From Motilibacter aurantiacus (GTDB lineage Bacteria; Actinomycetota; Actinomycetes; Motilibacterales; Motilibacteraceae), in the NCBI RefSeq assembly GCF_011250645.1, contig NZ_JAANNO010000016.1, positions 1 to 64,000 of the forward strand: a DNA stretch of 64,000 nt, given 5' to 3'. Shown in pieces: positions 8,184-21,939 of this stretch (the first letter of the stretch is position 1; each line of letters starts with the position of its first letter). Below the pieces are notes generated by a model. It saw only the letters and a list, made by a program, of their open reading frames with translations. It did not search any database and was not told where the DNA came from. Position numbers and translations under genes: made by a program.

Positions 8184-10400
8184 ATGTCGACCGATCCCCG
8201 CCTTCCCGTCCCCGCCACGTCCGGGCTGAGCCGTCGAGGGTTCCTCGGCCTGGCCGCCGCCGGCACGGTCGCCCTCGGGGCGGGACCGCTCGCAGCGCAG
8301 CCGGCGGCCGCGGCTCCCCGTCCCCTGCGCCCGCTCCGCTTCGCTCTCGTCACCGACACGCACATCAACGTCGACGTGCCCGCCCGGCAGACGACGATGG
8401 CGGCGGTCTACGCGGCGGTCGCGGCCGAGGGCGTGGAGTTCGCGCTGCACTGCGGCGACGTGACGGACACCGGCCAGGCGGCGGAGTACGAGGCGTACCT
8501 CGCAACGATCCCTCCCGCCCTGCAGGGCAAGGTGCACCACGTCCCCGGCAACCACGAGACGCGCTGGGACGCGTCGGCGAAGCGTCTGGTGGAGGACTAC
8601 CTCGGGGTCGCCGAGCCGTTCGTCGCCGGCGGCCTGCGCTTCCTCGGCCTCGACCCGACGATGGTCACGCAGGAGCCGGCGCACTTCACCCCGGACGTCC
8701 TGCGCGGCCTGGAGCGGGAGCTCGAGCGGGCCGAGCGCGCGGGCACACCGGTTGTCCTCTACCTGCACCACCCCGTGGGGGGCATCAACTACTACGCCGA
8801 CAACCAGCACCGCCTGCTCGAGACGATCGAGGGCTACGACGTCCGGGCGCTGCTCGCCGGGCACGTCCACGCCGAGCGGGTGAGCCGCTTCAACGGGGTC
8901 ACCGAGCTCACCTTCCAGGCGGTGCGCAACAGCCCCACGTACTACCTCGGTGAAGTGGTGGACCTCCCGGCCACCGGGTGGGTGCTGCGCTTCACGGCCG
9001 TGACGGGCTCCGCGGGCGGCACCGTCACCCGGGTCAGGTACGCGGACGTCCCCTTGACCGGCTCGCGTCCCGGCGCGCACTCCCCCGCCGGCGTGCAGGT
9101 GGGCCACACCGGCGCCGGCCGCGCAAGGCTCGAGGTGCGCGCCGGCGGCGCGCCGCTCGTCAGGGCGGAGTTCCAGCCGTACCCCGAAGCGCTCTTCGGG
9201 CAGACGGGGACGGGCTCCTGGCGGCCGCTGGCTGCGGCGGGGGCAGGGCTGTGGGCGGCGGAGGCGGACGTGAGCGCCCTGACGCCGGGCCCGCACAAGG
9301 TCCAGGTGCGCTCGCTGTACGCCGACGGCGCGTGGCACGAGGACGTCCGGGTCCTCACGGTCCCTGACAACGGCCAGGGTGCCCGCCTGGTGTGGGACCT
9401 CGAGCTGAAGGACCCCGTGCAGGCGGGGGTCGCACAAGCGGCGGGCTACGCGGTCGTCGCCACGACGTCGGGCGAGGTCGTCGCCCTCGACGTGGACGCG
9501 AAGCGCCGGCACCGCCCGTGGCGCCGGCTGCTCGGGCCGGTCTACCGGCAGCCCGGGGTCGACCTGGCCGGCCGCACGCTGTTCGTGCCCGCCACCGACT
9601 GGGGCCTGGTGGCCCTGGACGCCGCCACCGGCGTCACACGCTGGCGCGTCGACCGGGCCGACCCCGTCTTCGCCACCCCCACGAGCGCGGTGGTCGACGG
9701 GCGGGAAGCCGTCTTCTTCGCGGCCGCCAGCACGCTGTACGCCGTCGCCGCTGCGGACGGCAGCCCGCTGTGGGAGGCGGGCCTCGGCGGCAACTTCACG
9801 GGCCGCGCTGCCTGCGACGGCGCCCGGGTCTACGCCGGCAGCGGCGACGGCGCGATGCACGCGTTCGACGCACGAACCGGGCTTCGCCTCTGGACCTACA
9901 CCACGCGTACCGGGACGGCGAACGCCCTCCAGCTGTACGGCCCCTGGGACGACCGGGTCGAGCTGCTGGACCACGGGCTGGTCCTCTGCTCGACCGTCGC
10001 GGCGTCCTACGCCCTGGACCGTGCAACCGGCGAAGAGCGTTGGCGGTCCACCGGCAGCTCGATGTACCCGCCGGCCCTCGTCGTCGAGGGCGCGCGCCAG
10101 CGCGTACTGCTGATCCAGGAGCGCGGGGCCACCACTCTCGTGGACGCGGCGGGCGGCGCGGCCGTGTGGCGCGCCACGCTGCCCTTCCCCACCTTCAACT
10201 CCGGGGCGGTGCGGCGCGGCGGGGCGGCCTGGGTGCTCGGTGTCAACGGCCAGCTGGCCCGCCTCGGCCTGGCCGACGGGCAGGTCGATGCCCAGCGCCA
10301 GCTCGGGACCGCCTACTGCTTCAGCAGCCCCGCGCTGATGGGCGACGTGCTCGTGGCCGGGGACCAGGACGGTGTCGTGCGCGGCGTCCTGCTCCCCTGA
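8184..10400 (+). CDS. Tat-exported metallophosphoesterase fused to PQQ-like beta-propeller
   Basis: 738 residues. A twin-arginine signal (LSRRGFLGLAAAG, from residue 15) with an AQPAAAA cleavage region directs export. Residues 50-270 form a calcineurin-like phosphoesterase with all blocks: VTDTHIN (D58, H60), HCGDVTD, PGNHETRW, LYLHHPVGG and LAGHVHAE. A linking beta domain follows. From about residue 400 there are repeated WxxE/D-type PQQ-like blades, such as GLVALDAATGVTRW, STLYAVAAADGSPLW and GAMHAFDARTGLRLW. It is probably an extracytoplasmic phosphodiesterase or phosphatase; the substrate is unknown. Start ATG 8184 has tggagcc upstream. It stands alone. Confidence 0.85.
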   Translation: MSTDPRLPVPATSGLSRRGFLGLAAAGTVALGAGPLAAQPAAAAPRPLRPLRFALVTDTHINVDVPARQTTMAAVYAAVAAEGVEFALHCGDVTDTGQAAEYEAYLATIPPALQGKVHHVPGNHETRWDASAKRLVEDYLGVAEPFVAGGLRFLGLDPTMVTQEPAHFTPDVLRGLERELERAERAGTPVVLYLHHPVGGINYYADNQHRLLETIEGYDVRALLAGHVHAERVSRFNGVTELTFQAVRNSPTYYLGEVVDLPATGWVLRFTAVTGSAGGTVTRVRYADVPLTGSRPGAHSPAGVQVGHTGAGRARLEVRAGGAPLVRAEFQPYPEALFGQTGTGSWRPLAAAGAGLWAAEADVSALTPGPHKVQVRSLYADGAWHEDVRVLTVPDNGQGARLVWDLELKDPVQAGVAQAAGYAVVATTSGEVVALDVDAKRRHRPWRRLLGPVYRQPGVDLAGRTLFVPATDWGLVALDAATGVTRWRVDRADPVFATPTSAVVDGREAVFFAAASTLYAVAAADGSPLWEAGLGGNFTGRAACDGARVYAGSGDGAMHAFDARTGLRLWTYTTRTGTANALQLYGPWDDRVELLDHGLVLCSTVAASYALDRATGEERWRSTGSSMYPPALVVEGARQRVLLIQERGATTLVDAAGGAAVWRATLPFPTFNSGAVRRGGAAWVLGVNGQLARLGLADGQVDAQRQLGTAYCFSSPALMGDVLVAGDQDGVVRGVLLP

Positions 10401-10557
10401 CCGCCCCCGCCCGGTGTCACGCAGCGCACCCGCCACGGCCCTCGCACAACCGGCGCCGGGCATCTCGACACCCCGGCCCCTGCGCCCCTAGCGTGGCCGG
10501 TGGATCACTAGCGGTCCACGTCCGGCGTCATCGCACCGAGAGACCTCAGGAGGGGTC

Positions 10558-11385
10558 ATGGGCACGATCACCACCGCAGACGGCACGGAGATCTTCTACA
10601 AGGACTGGGGCTCGGGTCAGCCCATCGTCTTCAGCCACGGCTGGCCGCTGTCGGCCGACGACTGGGACGCGCAGATGCTGTTCTTCCTGGGCCACGGCTA
10701 CCGCGTCATCGCGCACGACCGGCGCGGGCACGGCCGCTCCAGCCAGACGGCCGACGGGCACGACATGGACCACTACGCGGCCGACCTCGCTGCCCTGACC
10801 GAGCACCTGGACCTGCGCGACGCCATCCACGTGGGTCACTCCACCGGCGGCGGGGAGGTCGCGCACTACATCGCCCAGCACGGTGAGGAGCGCGTCGCGC
10901 GGGCCGTGCTCATCAGCGCGGTCCCGCCGATCATGGTGCAGACCGAGAGCAACCCCGGTGGGCTCCCCAAGTCCTTCTTCGACGACCTGCAGGCCCAGGT
11001 GGCGGCCAATCGGTCCGAGTTCTACCGGACGCTCGCCGCCGGGCCGTTCTACGGCTTCAACCGCCCCGGGGTGGAGGCTTCTGAGGCCGTCATCCAGAAC
11101 TGGTGGCGTCAGGGGATGATGGGCGGGGCCAAGGCGCACTACGACGGCATCGTCGCGTTCTCCCAGACCGACTTCACCGAGGACCTGAAGAAGATCACGG
11201 TGCCCGTCCTGGTCATGCACGGCGACGACGACCAGATCGTGCCGTACGCCGACTCGGCGCCGCTGTCCGCGGCCCTGCTGCCGAACGGCACGTTGAAGAC
11301 GTACGCCGGGTTCCCGCACGGCATGCCGACCACGCAGGCCGAGACCATCAACGCCGACCTGCTGGAGTGGCTGCGGTCCTCCTGA
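10558..11385 (+). CDS. Alpha/beta hydrolase, non-heme chloroperoxidase-like
   Basis: 275 residues, the usual length for cofactor-free haloperoxidase/perhydrolase esterases. Visible features are the oxyanion loop HGWP (27-30), the [10 protein letters not shown] segment (52-61), the nucleophile elbow GHSTGG with Ser95, the acid Asp in HGDDDQIVP and the catalytic His in FPHGMP. Such enzymes hydrolyse esters and can form peracids; a true halogenation role is doubtful. Aggaggggtc precedes ATG 10558. A perfect 14-bp hairpin spans its stop codon and serves both this gene and the convergent uvrA2-like gene. Confidence 0.9.
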   Translation: MGTITTADGTEIFYKDWGSGQPIVFSHGWPLSADDWDAQMLFFLGHGYRVIAHDRRGHGRSSQTADGHDMDHYAADLAALTEHLDLRDAIHVGHSTGGGEVAHYIAQHGEERVARAVLISAVPPIMVQTESNPGGLPKSFFDDLQAQVAANRSEFYRTLAAGPFYGFNRPGVEASEAVIQNWWRQGMMGGAKAHYDGIVAFSQTDFTEDLKKITVPVLVMHGDDDQIVPYADSAPLSAALLPNGTLKTYAGFPHGMPTTQAETINADLLEWLRSS

Positions 11386-11405
11386 CCTCCAGGAGGACCG
11401 CAGCC
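11369..11405. terminator. Bidirectional terminator hairpin
   Basis: A perfect 14-bp inverted repeat (ggctgcggtcctcc / ggaggaccgcagcc) has a 9-nt loop that contains the TGA of the upstream hydrolase. It lies between two convergent genes and could stop transcription from both sides. Confidence 0.7.
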
Positions 11406-11408
11406 GCC

Positions 11409-13796
<2,388 letters not shown>

Positions 13797-13833
13797 GCTG
13801 GTCCTGTTCTGCTCGGGGAGGGGCGCCGCGAGG

Positions 13834-14244
13834 TCAGCGCGTCTCGTTGATGCGCAGCAGGTTGCCCGCCGGGTCCCGGAAGGCGCAATCCCGGACGCCG
13901 TACGGCTGCTCGGTCGGCTCCTGCACGACCTCGGCACCGCTGCCCTGCAGCCGGTCGAAGAGCCCGTCGAGGTCGTCGGTGGCCAACGTGAGCGCCCCGT
14001 AGCTGCCCTTGGCCATGAGCTCGGCGATCACGCGGCGCTCCTCCTCCGTGATCCCGGGGTCCGCGGCCGGCGGTGTCAGGACGATGGAGGTGTCGGGCTG
14101 CCCCTTCGGCCCGACCGTGATCCAGCGCATGTCCTCGTAGCCGACGTCGTTGCGCACCTCGAACCCGAGGGTGTCGCGGTAGAACGCGAGCGAGGCGTCC
14201 GGGTCGGTGTGCGGGAGGAACGTGTAGTGAATGGTGATGTTCAT
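13834..14244 (-). CDS. VOC-family (glyoxalase/bleomycin-resistance fold) protein
   Basis: 136 residues with the paired beta-alpha-beta-beta-beta modules of the VOC superfamily: HTDPDASLAFYRDTLGFEV (11-29), then DLDGLFDRLQGSGAEVV and the final CAFRDPAGNLLRI. VOC proteins include drug-sequestering, dioxygenase and isomerase types; this one lacks features that pick a reaction. Its ATG overlaps the araC stop by 4 bp (14241-14244), so the pair is translationally coupled, and uvrA2 follows 37 bp later. This operon context suggests a detoxification or resistance job, but that is inference. Confidence 0.87.
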   Translation of the reverse strand: MNITIHYTFLPHTDPDASLAFYRDTLGFEVRNDVGYEDMRWITVGPKGQPDTSIVLTPPAADPGITEEERRVIAELMAKGSYGALTLATDDLDGLFDRLQGSGAEVVQEPTEQPYGVRDCAFRDPAGNLLRINETR

Positions 14245-14699
14245 GTCGGGCACGCTAGCTGCGGCATCGCGGCCGGGGCTTCTCGATTCCTGATCGGTCT
14301 CATGACCTGCCGGGTGAGGCACGAGGGCATCTCGCCGGTGCGCTCGCGCGCCTTGCGCCGGTAGACGCTGGGAGGCACCCCGACCAGCTCGGTGAAGCGC
14401 GTGCTGAAGGTCCCCAGCGACGAGCAGCCGACGGCGAAGCAGACCTCGGTGACGCTCAGGTCGTCGCGCCGCAGCAGCGCCATCGCGCGCTCGATGCGGC
14501 GCGTCATCAGATAGGCGTACGGCGACTCCCCGTACGCCGCGCGGAACTCCCGGCTGAGGTGGCCGCTGGACATGTTGGCCCCGCGCGCCAGCGCCTCGAC
14601 GTCGAGGGGCTGGGCGTACTCACGGTCGATGCGGTCCCGGACCCGCCGGAGCCGCGCCAGGTCCCGCAGCCGCGCCTGCTCGGCCGAGTTGCTGCTCAC
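14241..14699 (-). CDS. AraC-family transcriptional regulator
   Basis: 152 residues, a minimal AraC protein consisting of the two-HTH DNA-binding domain at the N-terminus (residues 10-115) with a short tail. HTH1 is DVEALARGANMSSGHLSREF and HTH2 is SVTEVCFAVGCSSLGTFSTRF, followed by the family GVPPSVYRR. It has no sugar-binding domain, so the ligand, if any, must act through the short tail or the protein is controlled by level. It heads the operon with the VOC and UvrA2 genes and probably controls it. A GTG start at 14699 is used, with no strong ribosome site. Confidence 0.88.
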   Translation of the reverse strand: MSSNSAEQARLRDLARLRRVRDRIDREYAQPLDVEALARGANMSSGHLSREFRAAYGESPYAYLMTRRIERAMALLRRDDLSVTEVCFAVGCSSLGTFSTRFTELVGVPPSVYRRKARERTGEMPSCLTRQVMRPIRNREAPAAMPQLACPT

Positions 14700-14727
14700 C
14701 CCGCTGATCGTGCCATGGACGGCAGGG

Positions 14728-15072
14728 TCAGCGTGCGGCCTCGGCGACCGCCACGACCAGCCACGCGATGACCAGCGCGGCGCCGAACGTCCCCCATCCC
14801 GCGATCAGCCCGCCGACGGCGGCGACAGCCACCAGCAACGCCCTGCCGAAGGTCGTCGCCGCCGGCGAGAGGCGGACGCGGGCGCGGGGGGAGACGAAGA
14901 CTCCCCATGTGGTCGCCCAGAGGGCCGCCGACCCGAGCGCAGCCAGCGCTCCCGTGGCCCCGCCGGAGCCGGCCCACCAGCCCCAGCGGGCGGCGCAGGC
15001 CAGTGCCGCGGCCTCGAGGGCGAAGGCTGCCGCGGACATCACGCCGTTCACCTGGTGCCTCCGCTTCGCCAT
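14728..15072 (-). CDS. DUF2568 small membrane protein
   Basis: 114 residues with three to four hydrophobic helices and the DUF2568 (YrdB-like) pattern: FALEAAALACAARWGWW at the start, WGVFVSPRARVRL in the middle and a final paired-helix region. These are conserved inner-membrane proteins of unknown function. The start is taken at ATG 15072. The region before it consists of 10-bp tandem repeats (ggcccgtccc), and this repeat supplies the ggga-rich sequence upstream of the start. It lies 28 bp before araC in the same direction and could be cotranscribed. Confidence 0.72.
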   Translation of the reverse strand: MAKRRHQVNGVMSAAAFALEAAALACAARWGWWAGSGGATGALAALGSAALWATTWGVFVSPRARVRLSPAATTFGRALLVAVAAVGGLIAGWGTFGAALVIAWLVVAVAEAAR

Positions 15073-15073
15073 G

Positions 15074-15114
15074 CCGTCCCGGCCCGTCCCGGCCCGTCCC
15101 GGCCCGTCCCGGCC
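15074..15114. repeat. 10-bp tandem repeat
   Basis: Three perfect copies of ggcccgtccc (15081-15110) are flanked by partial copies. The array lies immediately upstream of the DUF2568 start, so copy number could alter spacing or initiation. Confidence 0.85.
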
Positions 15115-15258
15115 TGGCGTGGAGCGTGCGTCGACGGACGAGGCTCGATTCGCCAAAGCAAGGCTCTGCTGTTGGTCTCGATGGTCCTGGCCGGGGAGCT
15201 CGGCACCCGGCTTGACGCCGTCGGCCAGGACGAGGCCGCGCTGCCCAGGACGACCGGC

Positions 15259-15290
15259 GGGGGCCCGGACGCCTGCTGCGCCGGGCCCCC
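15259..15290 (-). terminator. Catalase terminator hairpin
   Basis: A perfect 10-bp inverted repeat (gggggcccgg / ccgggccccc) with a 12-nt loop lies 20 nt beyond the catalase stop codon. Confidence 0.6.
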
Positions 15291-15309
15291 CGGGGGTGTC
15301 CGCCCGGGC

Positions 15310-17532
<2,223 letters not shown>

Positions 17533-17720
17533 CTGCGACCTCCCGCCTGGCCGCCCGTTCTGCTGGGCGGCTCCTCCGGACAATGTGATCGAGGCGCACT
17601 CTAGGGCCAATGAGCGTGCAGCGCTTCCACCCATTTCTGTTACGGATCTCTTACGCGAAGACGCGGGTTTGACCGGGTGAGGGCCGGGAGACAATGAAAG
17701 GCTCCGCGGATGCGTCGAGG

Positions 17721-17750
17721 GCCGGGTGCCGGCTCTCGCCGGCACCCGGC
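17721..17750 (-). terminator. Terminator of the membrane-anchored protease gene
   Basis: A perfect 12-bp inverted repeat (gccgggtgccgg / ccggcacccggc) with a 6-nt loop lies 76 nt after the protease stop and separates it from the downstream catalase promoter. Confidence 0.7.
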
Positions 17751-17770
17751 CCTCCGGGTGCTACGCGCTG

Positions 17771-17796
17771 TGGTCAGCGCCTGTGGTCAGCGCCTG
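17771..17796. repeat. 13-bp tandem duplication
   Basis: tggtcagcgcctg occurs twice head to tail (17771-17783 and 17784-17796) between the protease stop codon and its hairpin. Confidence 0.85.
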
Positions 17797-17825
17797 TCGT
17801 GGAGCGCTGTCCTCAGGGCCCGGGC

Positions 17826-19649
17826 TCAGAGGTCCCGCACCCCGCCCTGCCCGCGGGGGCCGAACCCGAAGGGCGCGTTCACCGGCTGCTCGGGCTGCGC
17901 CGGCCGCTCCTGCCCAGGCTGGGCCGGGACCTGCGGTGCGTGCGGGGCCTGGGGGTACGCCTGGTGCATCGGCTGCGCCGGGACCGGGGCCGTCAGGTGG
18001 TCCGGCGCCACGGGCGCGGGCTGCGCCTCGGGGCCCGGCGCCGCCTGGTAGGCCGGGGCGGGCTGGTAGGCCGGGGCGTACGGGGCCGGCTGCTGCTGCG
18101 GGAAGTGGCCGTCCTGGGGGGCCGGCTGCTGCTGCGGGAAGTGGGCGTCCTGCGGCGCGTTCGGGTAGCCACCGGCGTACGCCGTGCTCGGGGCGCCCGC
18201 GTAGGTGTTGCCGGGTGCTCCGGCCGGGAAGACCTGGGCGGCGGGCGCGGTGCGCTTGCGGCGGCGGCGCAGGACGACGGCGAGCACGGCGCCCAGCAGC
18301 ACGAGGAGGGCGGCACCGGCGCCACCGAGGATCAGGGGCAGCGAGCTCGAGGACGGCGTCTCGTCCTTGCCGGCGGTGATGGCCGTCTGGCTGTCACTGA
18401 TGTAGCGGTCCGCGTAGGCGTGCGAGGGGAAGAGGTCCTTGACCTCGCGGAAGGCCGGGAGCGCCCGCTTGTAGTAGTGGTTGAAGTAGTCGTCCAGCGC
18501 GGCGTTGTACTTGGTCGTGGTGATGCTCGTGGACGGCGTGACGTTGTTGGCCCGCAGCTGGTCCTGCAGGACCTGGCCCTGCTGGCAGAACTGCTGGCCG
18601 ACGGAGACCCCGCGGTCGTCGATCGCGCCGGAGACGAGCACGCCGATGACCGCGCCGCTCTCGTCGAGGCAGGCGCCGCCCGAGCTGCCGGGCGAGGCCT
18701 TGGCGTCGGTCTGCAGCAGCGGGACTCCGGAATCGGTGCTCTTGGTCGCGGTGATGGTGCCGGCCGAGATCGTGGGCTGCAGGGTCGCGGCCTCGCTCAT
18801 CCCCTGGATGTAGGTCGCGTCCGCCGGGAAGCCGCTGACGTACACCTTGCTGCCGACGGCCATGGTGTTGCTGTCGCCCATGGCGACGGTCGGCAGGTTC
18901 TCGTAGCCCCGGATGCGCAGCAGCGCAGTGTCCTCGCCCGAGTCCTGCGCCGAGGAGGCGAGCACGGTCGCCGGCACCGGCTTGCCCTCCCGGGTGCCGC
19001 CGCTGGCGGCGACCCCCATCAGCACCTCCACCTTCGGGGTCTTCATCGAGACCTTGACGTGGGTGCTGTTGTAGGTGGCGACCGCCTTCTGCATGGCGGT
19101 GATGGCCTCGTCGGAGAGGTCGAGCTCCTCGAGCTCGAGGGAGGCCATGTCCGCGGTGGAGAACTCCTCCGCCGCCATCGACGCGAACTGCTCCTTGGTC
19201 GCCTCGTCGGCGGTGACCACGTGGGCCGCGGTGCCGAGCACGCCGTCCGGCGTCAGGACGAAGGCGCTGCCGACGGCCTGCAGCTCGTAGCTCTTCGAGC
19301 GGCTCTTGCCCGTCGTCTTGATATAGCTGTCCGGGTCCCGCGCGAAGCGCGTGGTGATGTAGTCCCACATCGCGGACTCGTCCGCGCCGATGCCACCCGT
19401 CAGCGCCTTCTGCACGGCGAGGGTGACCAGGTCGTTGAACGCGGGGGCGAGCGTCCACTCGCGCTGGGCGACCGTCGCCGAGTACGTCGTCACCACGGCC
19501 TGCACGGCCGGGTTCGTGCGCTCGGCGACCTTGGTCTCGGGCCGCACCGTGCTCGCCTCGTCGGCGGCCGAGGCGGGGGCGGCCCCGAGCGTGCCGACGG
19601 CGATGGCCGCGGCGGTGCCGGCGAGGAGCATGCGGGAACGTGCGTTCAC
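17826..19649 (-). CDS. Secreted membrane-anchored trypsin-like serine protease
   Basis: 607 residues. There is a Sec signal at 1-30 (hydrophobic core, ASA cleavage site). A trypsin/DegP-like domain has the triad His in GTAAHVV, Asp in SGEDTALLRI and Ser in ASPGSSGGACLD. A linker with the TTKYNAALDDYFNHYYKRAL segment resembles a TPR-like helix pair. One membrane helix (SLPLILGGAGAALLVLLGAV, around residue 430) is followed by a basic stop-transfer (RRRRKR). A Pro/Gln/Ala-rich tail of about 150 residues contains 12-residue repeats. The catalytic domain should face outside and the tail the cytoplasm. Start GTG 19649 follows ggagaagaaca. Substrate unknown. Confidence 0.82.
   Translation of the reverse strand: MNARSRMLLAGTAAAIAVGTLGAAPASAADEASTVRPETKVAERTNPAVQAVVTTYSATVAQREWTLAPAFNDLVTLAVQKALTGGIGADESAMWDYITTRFARDPDSYIKTTGKSRSKSYELQAVGSAFVLTPDGVLGTAAHVVTADEATKEQFASMAAEEFSTADMASLELEELDLSDEAITAMQKAVATYNSTHVKVSMKTPKVEVLMGVAASGGTREGKPVPATVLASSAQDSGEDTALLRIRGYENLPTVAMGDSNTMAVGSKVYVSGFPADATYIQGMSEAATLQPTISAGTITATKSTDSGVPLLQTDAKASPGSSGGACLDESGAVIGVLVSGAIDDRGVSVGQQFCQQGQVLQDQLRANNVTPSTSITTTKYNAALDDYFNHYYKRALPAFREVKDLFPSHAYADRYISDSQTAITAGKDETPSSSSLPLILGGAGAALLVLLGAVLAVVLRRRRKRTAPAAQVFPAGAPGNTYAGAPSTAYAGGYPNAPQDAHFPQQQPAPQDGHFPQQQPAPYAPAYQPAPAYQAAPGPEAQPAPVAPDHLTAPVPAQPMHQAYPQAPHAPQVPAQPGQERPAQPEQPVNAPFGFGPRGQGGVRDL
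18085..18144. repeat. 36-bp-period repeat coding the protease tail
   Basis: A 24-bp sequence beginning gccggctgctgctgcgggaa is found at 18085-18108 and 18121-18144 (36-bp period). It encodes the repeated PQDxHFPQQQPA motif in the cytoplasmic tail. Confidence 0.8.
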
Positions 19650-19903
19650 TGTTCTTCTCCCTGGAGGTTCTCCCGGTGGCGAAGCGCGAGCCGCTGGGGT
19701 CGCTCGTCGGTCTCCGCGGTGCCGGGACGTGGGGGTCGTCGGTCGGACGGCGGGCCCGCGGTGCCGGGGCCGGTGTCCCGGTCCGCCCCGCCGCCCTTGC
19801 CGACGGTTAGGAAGGACGACCCCCGCCTGCAGATACGCCCTGGTCGGGAAGATTTGCGGGCCCGGGCGGCGCGGGGCCGCGTCACCGGCGCAGCCGTCGG
19901 CTG

Positions 19904-20539
19904 TCAAGGGCGGTGACCCCGCTCCTGCGCGGGTGCCTGCCCCACCGCGAGCCCGAGCGAGCCCAGCTGCAGCGCGGCCAGGGCCCGGGTGGCGGCGGGG
20001 TCGCCGTGCCGCCAGGCACGCACCGTGCCTGCCGGCAGGGCGGCGAGGTCCGCGAGCGGCCGCTGGGCGAGGGCCCGGACGGCCAGCACCTCCAGGCCGT
20101 CGGCCCCGACGGCCAGGGAGCGCGCGGTGGCGGACTCCCGCAGCCACCGGAGGCGGCGCCGCAGCCACCGCGACACCACGACCGCGACCGGGAGCAGGAG
20201 GACGAGCAGCGCGAGCAGGAGGGCCAGCCCGTCCACCGCATCCTGCTGGGCGCGGCCGGCGTCGGTGAGGTACGTCCCGGCCCCGCTCGCCCCGGCGAGC
20301 GCGTCGCGCAGCCGGTCCCCGACCAGGGGCAGGCCGTCGGCCGAGTCGCCTGCAGCGGTGAGCCGGCGCGTCAGCTCGGACCCGGCCTGCTCCAGCCCGC
20401 GGCCCGGGGCGCCCAACCGCACCACTTGCTCGTGGGTCAGGACGGCGAGGCGTGCCCACAGCAGGGCCCACGCCAGGACGAGGCCGTCCCCGAGTGCCTG
20501 GCGCAGGCGGTGGGAAGGGTCGTCGGCATACAGCGTCAT
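19904..20539 (-). CDS. Hypothetical membrane protein
   Basis: 211 residues, no family recognised. A first hydrophobic segment (LVLAWALLWARLAVL) near residue 20 and a second (ALLLALLVLLLPVAVVVSRW) near 108 bracket a predicted external loop containing GLEQAGSELTRRL and GDRLRDAL helices. The cytoplasmic part is Arg-rich. The C-terminal half has regularly spaced Ala/Leu helices. It lies upstream of the protease on the same strand but 254 bp away, and it diverges from the MFS gene. The topology is believable and the function is unknown. Confidence 0.62.
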   Translation of the reverse strand: MTLYADDPSHRLRQALGDGLVLAWALLWARLAVLTHEQVVRLGAPGRGLEQAGSELTRRLTAAGDSADGLPLVGDRLRDALAGASGAGTYLTDAGRAQQDAVDGLALLLALLVLLLPVAVVVSRWLRRRLRWLRESATARSLAVGADGLEVLAVRALAQRPLADLAALPAGTVRAWRHGDPAATRALAALQLGSLGLAVGQAPAQERGHRP

Positions 20540-20601
20540 GGACGCAGGGTTCCCGGACCCGGACGCCTGCCACGCCGTGCGGGCGACGACGAGGAGGCCA
20601 G

Positions 20602-21939
20602 GTGCGCCACAGGGCGGTCGCCGTGCTCTGCCTGGTCCAGTTCGTGGACGTCCTCGGGGTCACGAGCGCGACCACGGCCATCCCTGCCGTCCTGCGCGGC
20701 CTGGACGCGCCGGCGTCGGCCGCCGGGCCCCTCGCCACGGCGTACGCGATGGTGTTCGGCGGCCTGCTGGTGCTCGGCGCGCGTCTCGGTGACAGGGTCG
20801 GCCACCGCCGGGTGCTGCTGGCCGGCATCACCGGGTACGGCGGGGTGTCCCTGGCCGGGGCCCTCGCCCAGGACGTCGTCCAGGTGGTGGCCGTCCGCGG
20901 CCTGCAGGGCGCGGCCGCCGCCGTCTCGGTCCCGGCGGCGCTGCGCCTGCTCCTCGCCGCCGCACAGGGGTCCCGGACCGGCCCGCTCGCGGCCTGGAGC
21001 GCGGCGGGGGCCGCCGCCGGCGCCGGGGGCTTCCTCGTGGGCGGCGTGCTGACCGAGGCCCTCGGGTGGCGAGCGGTGCTGTGGGTGAACGTGCCGATCA
21101 GTGCCCTGCTCGCGGGCGGTGTGCTCGTCACGGTGCGCTCGCTGCCCCCGGAGGACCGCAGCACCCGGCTGGACCTGCCGGGCGCGGCGCTGCTGACCGC
21201 CGCAGTGATGAGCGTCGTCGCGGGCGCCGCGCTGGCGGAGACGCCCGAGCGGCGGCTGCGCGGCGCGGCCCTGGTCACGCTGGGGCTGGCGCTGGCCGCA
21301 GGCTTCGTCGCCCGTCAGCGGGCGGCGGCGGTCCCGCTGATCCCGCCGGCGGCGTTCACGTCGCGCAACCTGCGCAGCGGCACCGGCATCTCCTTCGTCA
21401 ACACCGCGACCACCAGCTCGACGGCGGTCCTGGCCACGCTGTGGCTGCAGGAGGAGGAAGGGGCGAGCCCGGTCGAGGCGGGGCTGAGCCTGATGGCGCT
21501 CAGCCTCGCCGTCATCCCCGGCTCGGCCGCCTGCGGGCCGCTCGCCCGCCGGCTGTCGATGCGGGCCCTGGCAGCGGTCGGGCTGCTCCTCGTCGGGACG
21601 GGCTGCGCCGTGCTCGCGGTCACCGGTGGCGCGTGGGCGCCGCTCGTGGTGGGAATGGCGGTCTCGGGCCTCGGGCTCGGGGCCTCCTCCGTCGCGGCGA
21701 ACGCCGTCGGCACCGACGTGGACGACGCCCTCACGGGCAGCGCGACGGGGGTGGTCAACACCGGGGCGCAGTTGGGCACCGCGCTCGGGGTGGCCGCCGC
21801 GGTGCTGCTCGCCGCGGGCGGGCCGTACGGCCCGCTCTCCGGCCCCGCGGCGGCGTGGGCGGCGTGTGCTGCGGCAGCGGTGGCATGTGCCGCCTGGGCG
21901 GCAGCGGGCGGGCGACGGCCGGTAGGTTCGCGCCGGTGA
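20602..21939 (+). CDS. MFS transporter, DHA2-like drug efflux
   Basis: 445 residues and about 12-14 membrane helices. Motif A is present as LGARLGDRVGHRRVLLAG between helices 2 and 3, and the helix 5 antiporter motif C is recognisable as AAGAAAGAGGFLVGG. These mark drug/H+ antiporters of the EmrB/QacA group. The substrate is unknown. Start GTG 20602 has gaggagg 5 nt upstream. Its TGA overlaps the GTG of the next gene by 4 bp, so transporter and lycopene-cyclase-like flavoprotein are translationally coupled, which hints that the pump may handle the product or substrate of that enzyme (inference). Confidence 0.85.
   Translation: MRHRAVAVLCLVQFVDVLGVTSATTAIPAVLRGLDAPASAAGPLATAYAMVFGGLLVLGARLGDRVGHRRVLLAGITGYGGVSLAGALAQDVVQVVAVRGLQGAAAAVSVPAALRLLLAAAQGSRTGPLAAWSAAGAAAGAGGFLVGGVLTEALGWRAVLWVNVPISALLAGGVLVTVRSLPPEDRSTRLDLPGAALLTAAVMSVVAGAALAETPERRLRGAALVTLGLALAAGFVARQRAAAVPLIPPAAFTSRNLRSGTGISFVNTATTSSTAVLATLWLQEEEGASPVEAGLSLMALSLAVIPGSAACGPLARRLSMRALAAVGLLLVGTGCAVLAVTGGAWAPLVVGMAVSGLGLGASSVAANAVGTDVDDALTGSATGVVNTGAQLGTALGVAAAVLLAAGGPYGPLSGPAAAWAACAAAAVACAAWAAAGGRRPVGSRR

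Noticed and set aside
15074-15114. CRISPR or phase-variation array
   Set aside because: Copies are immediately adjacent 10-mers without spacers. No cas genes are present anywhere in the window.
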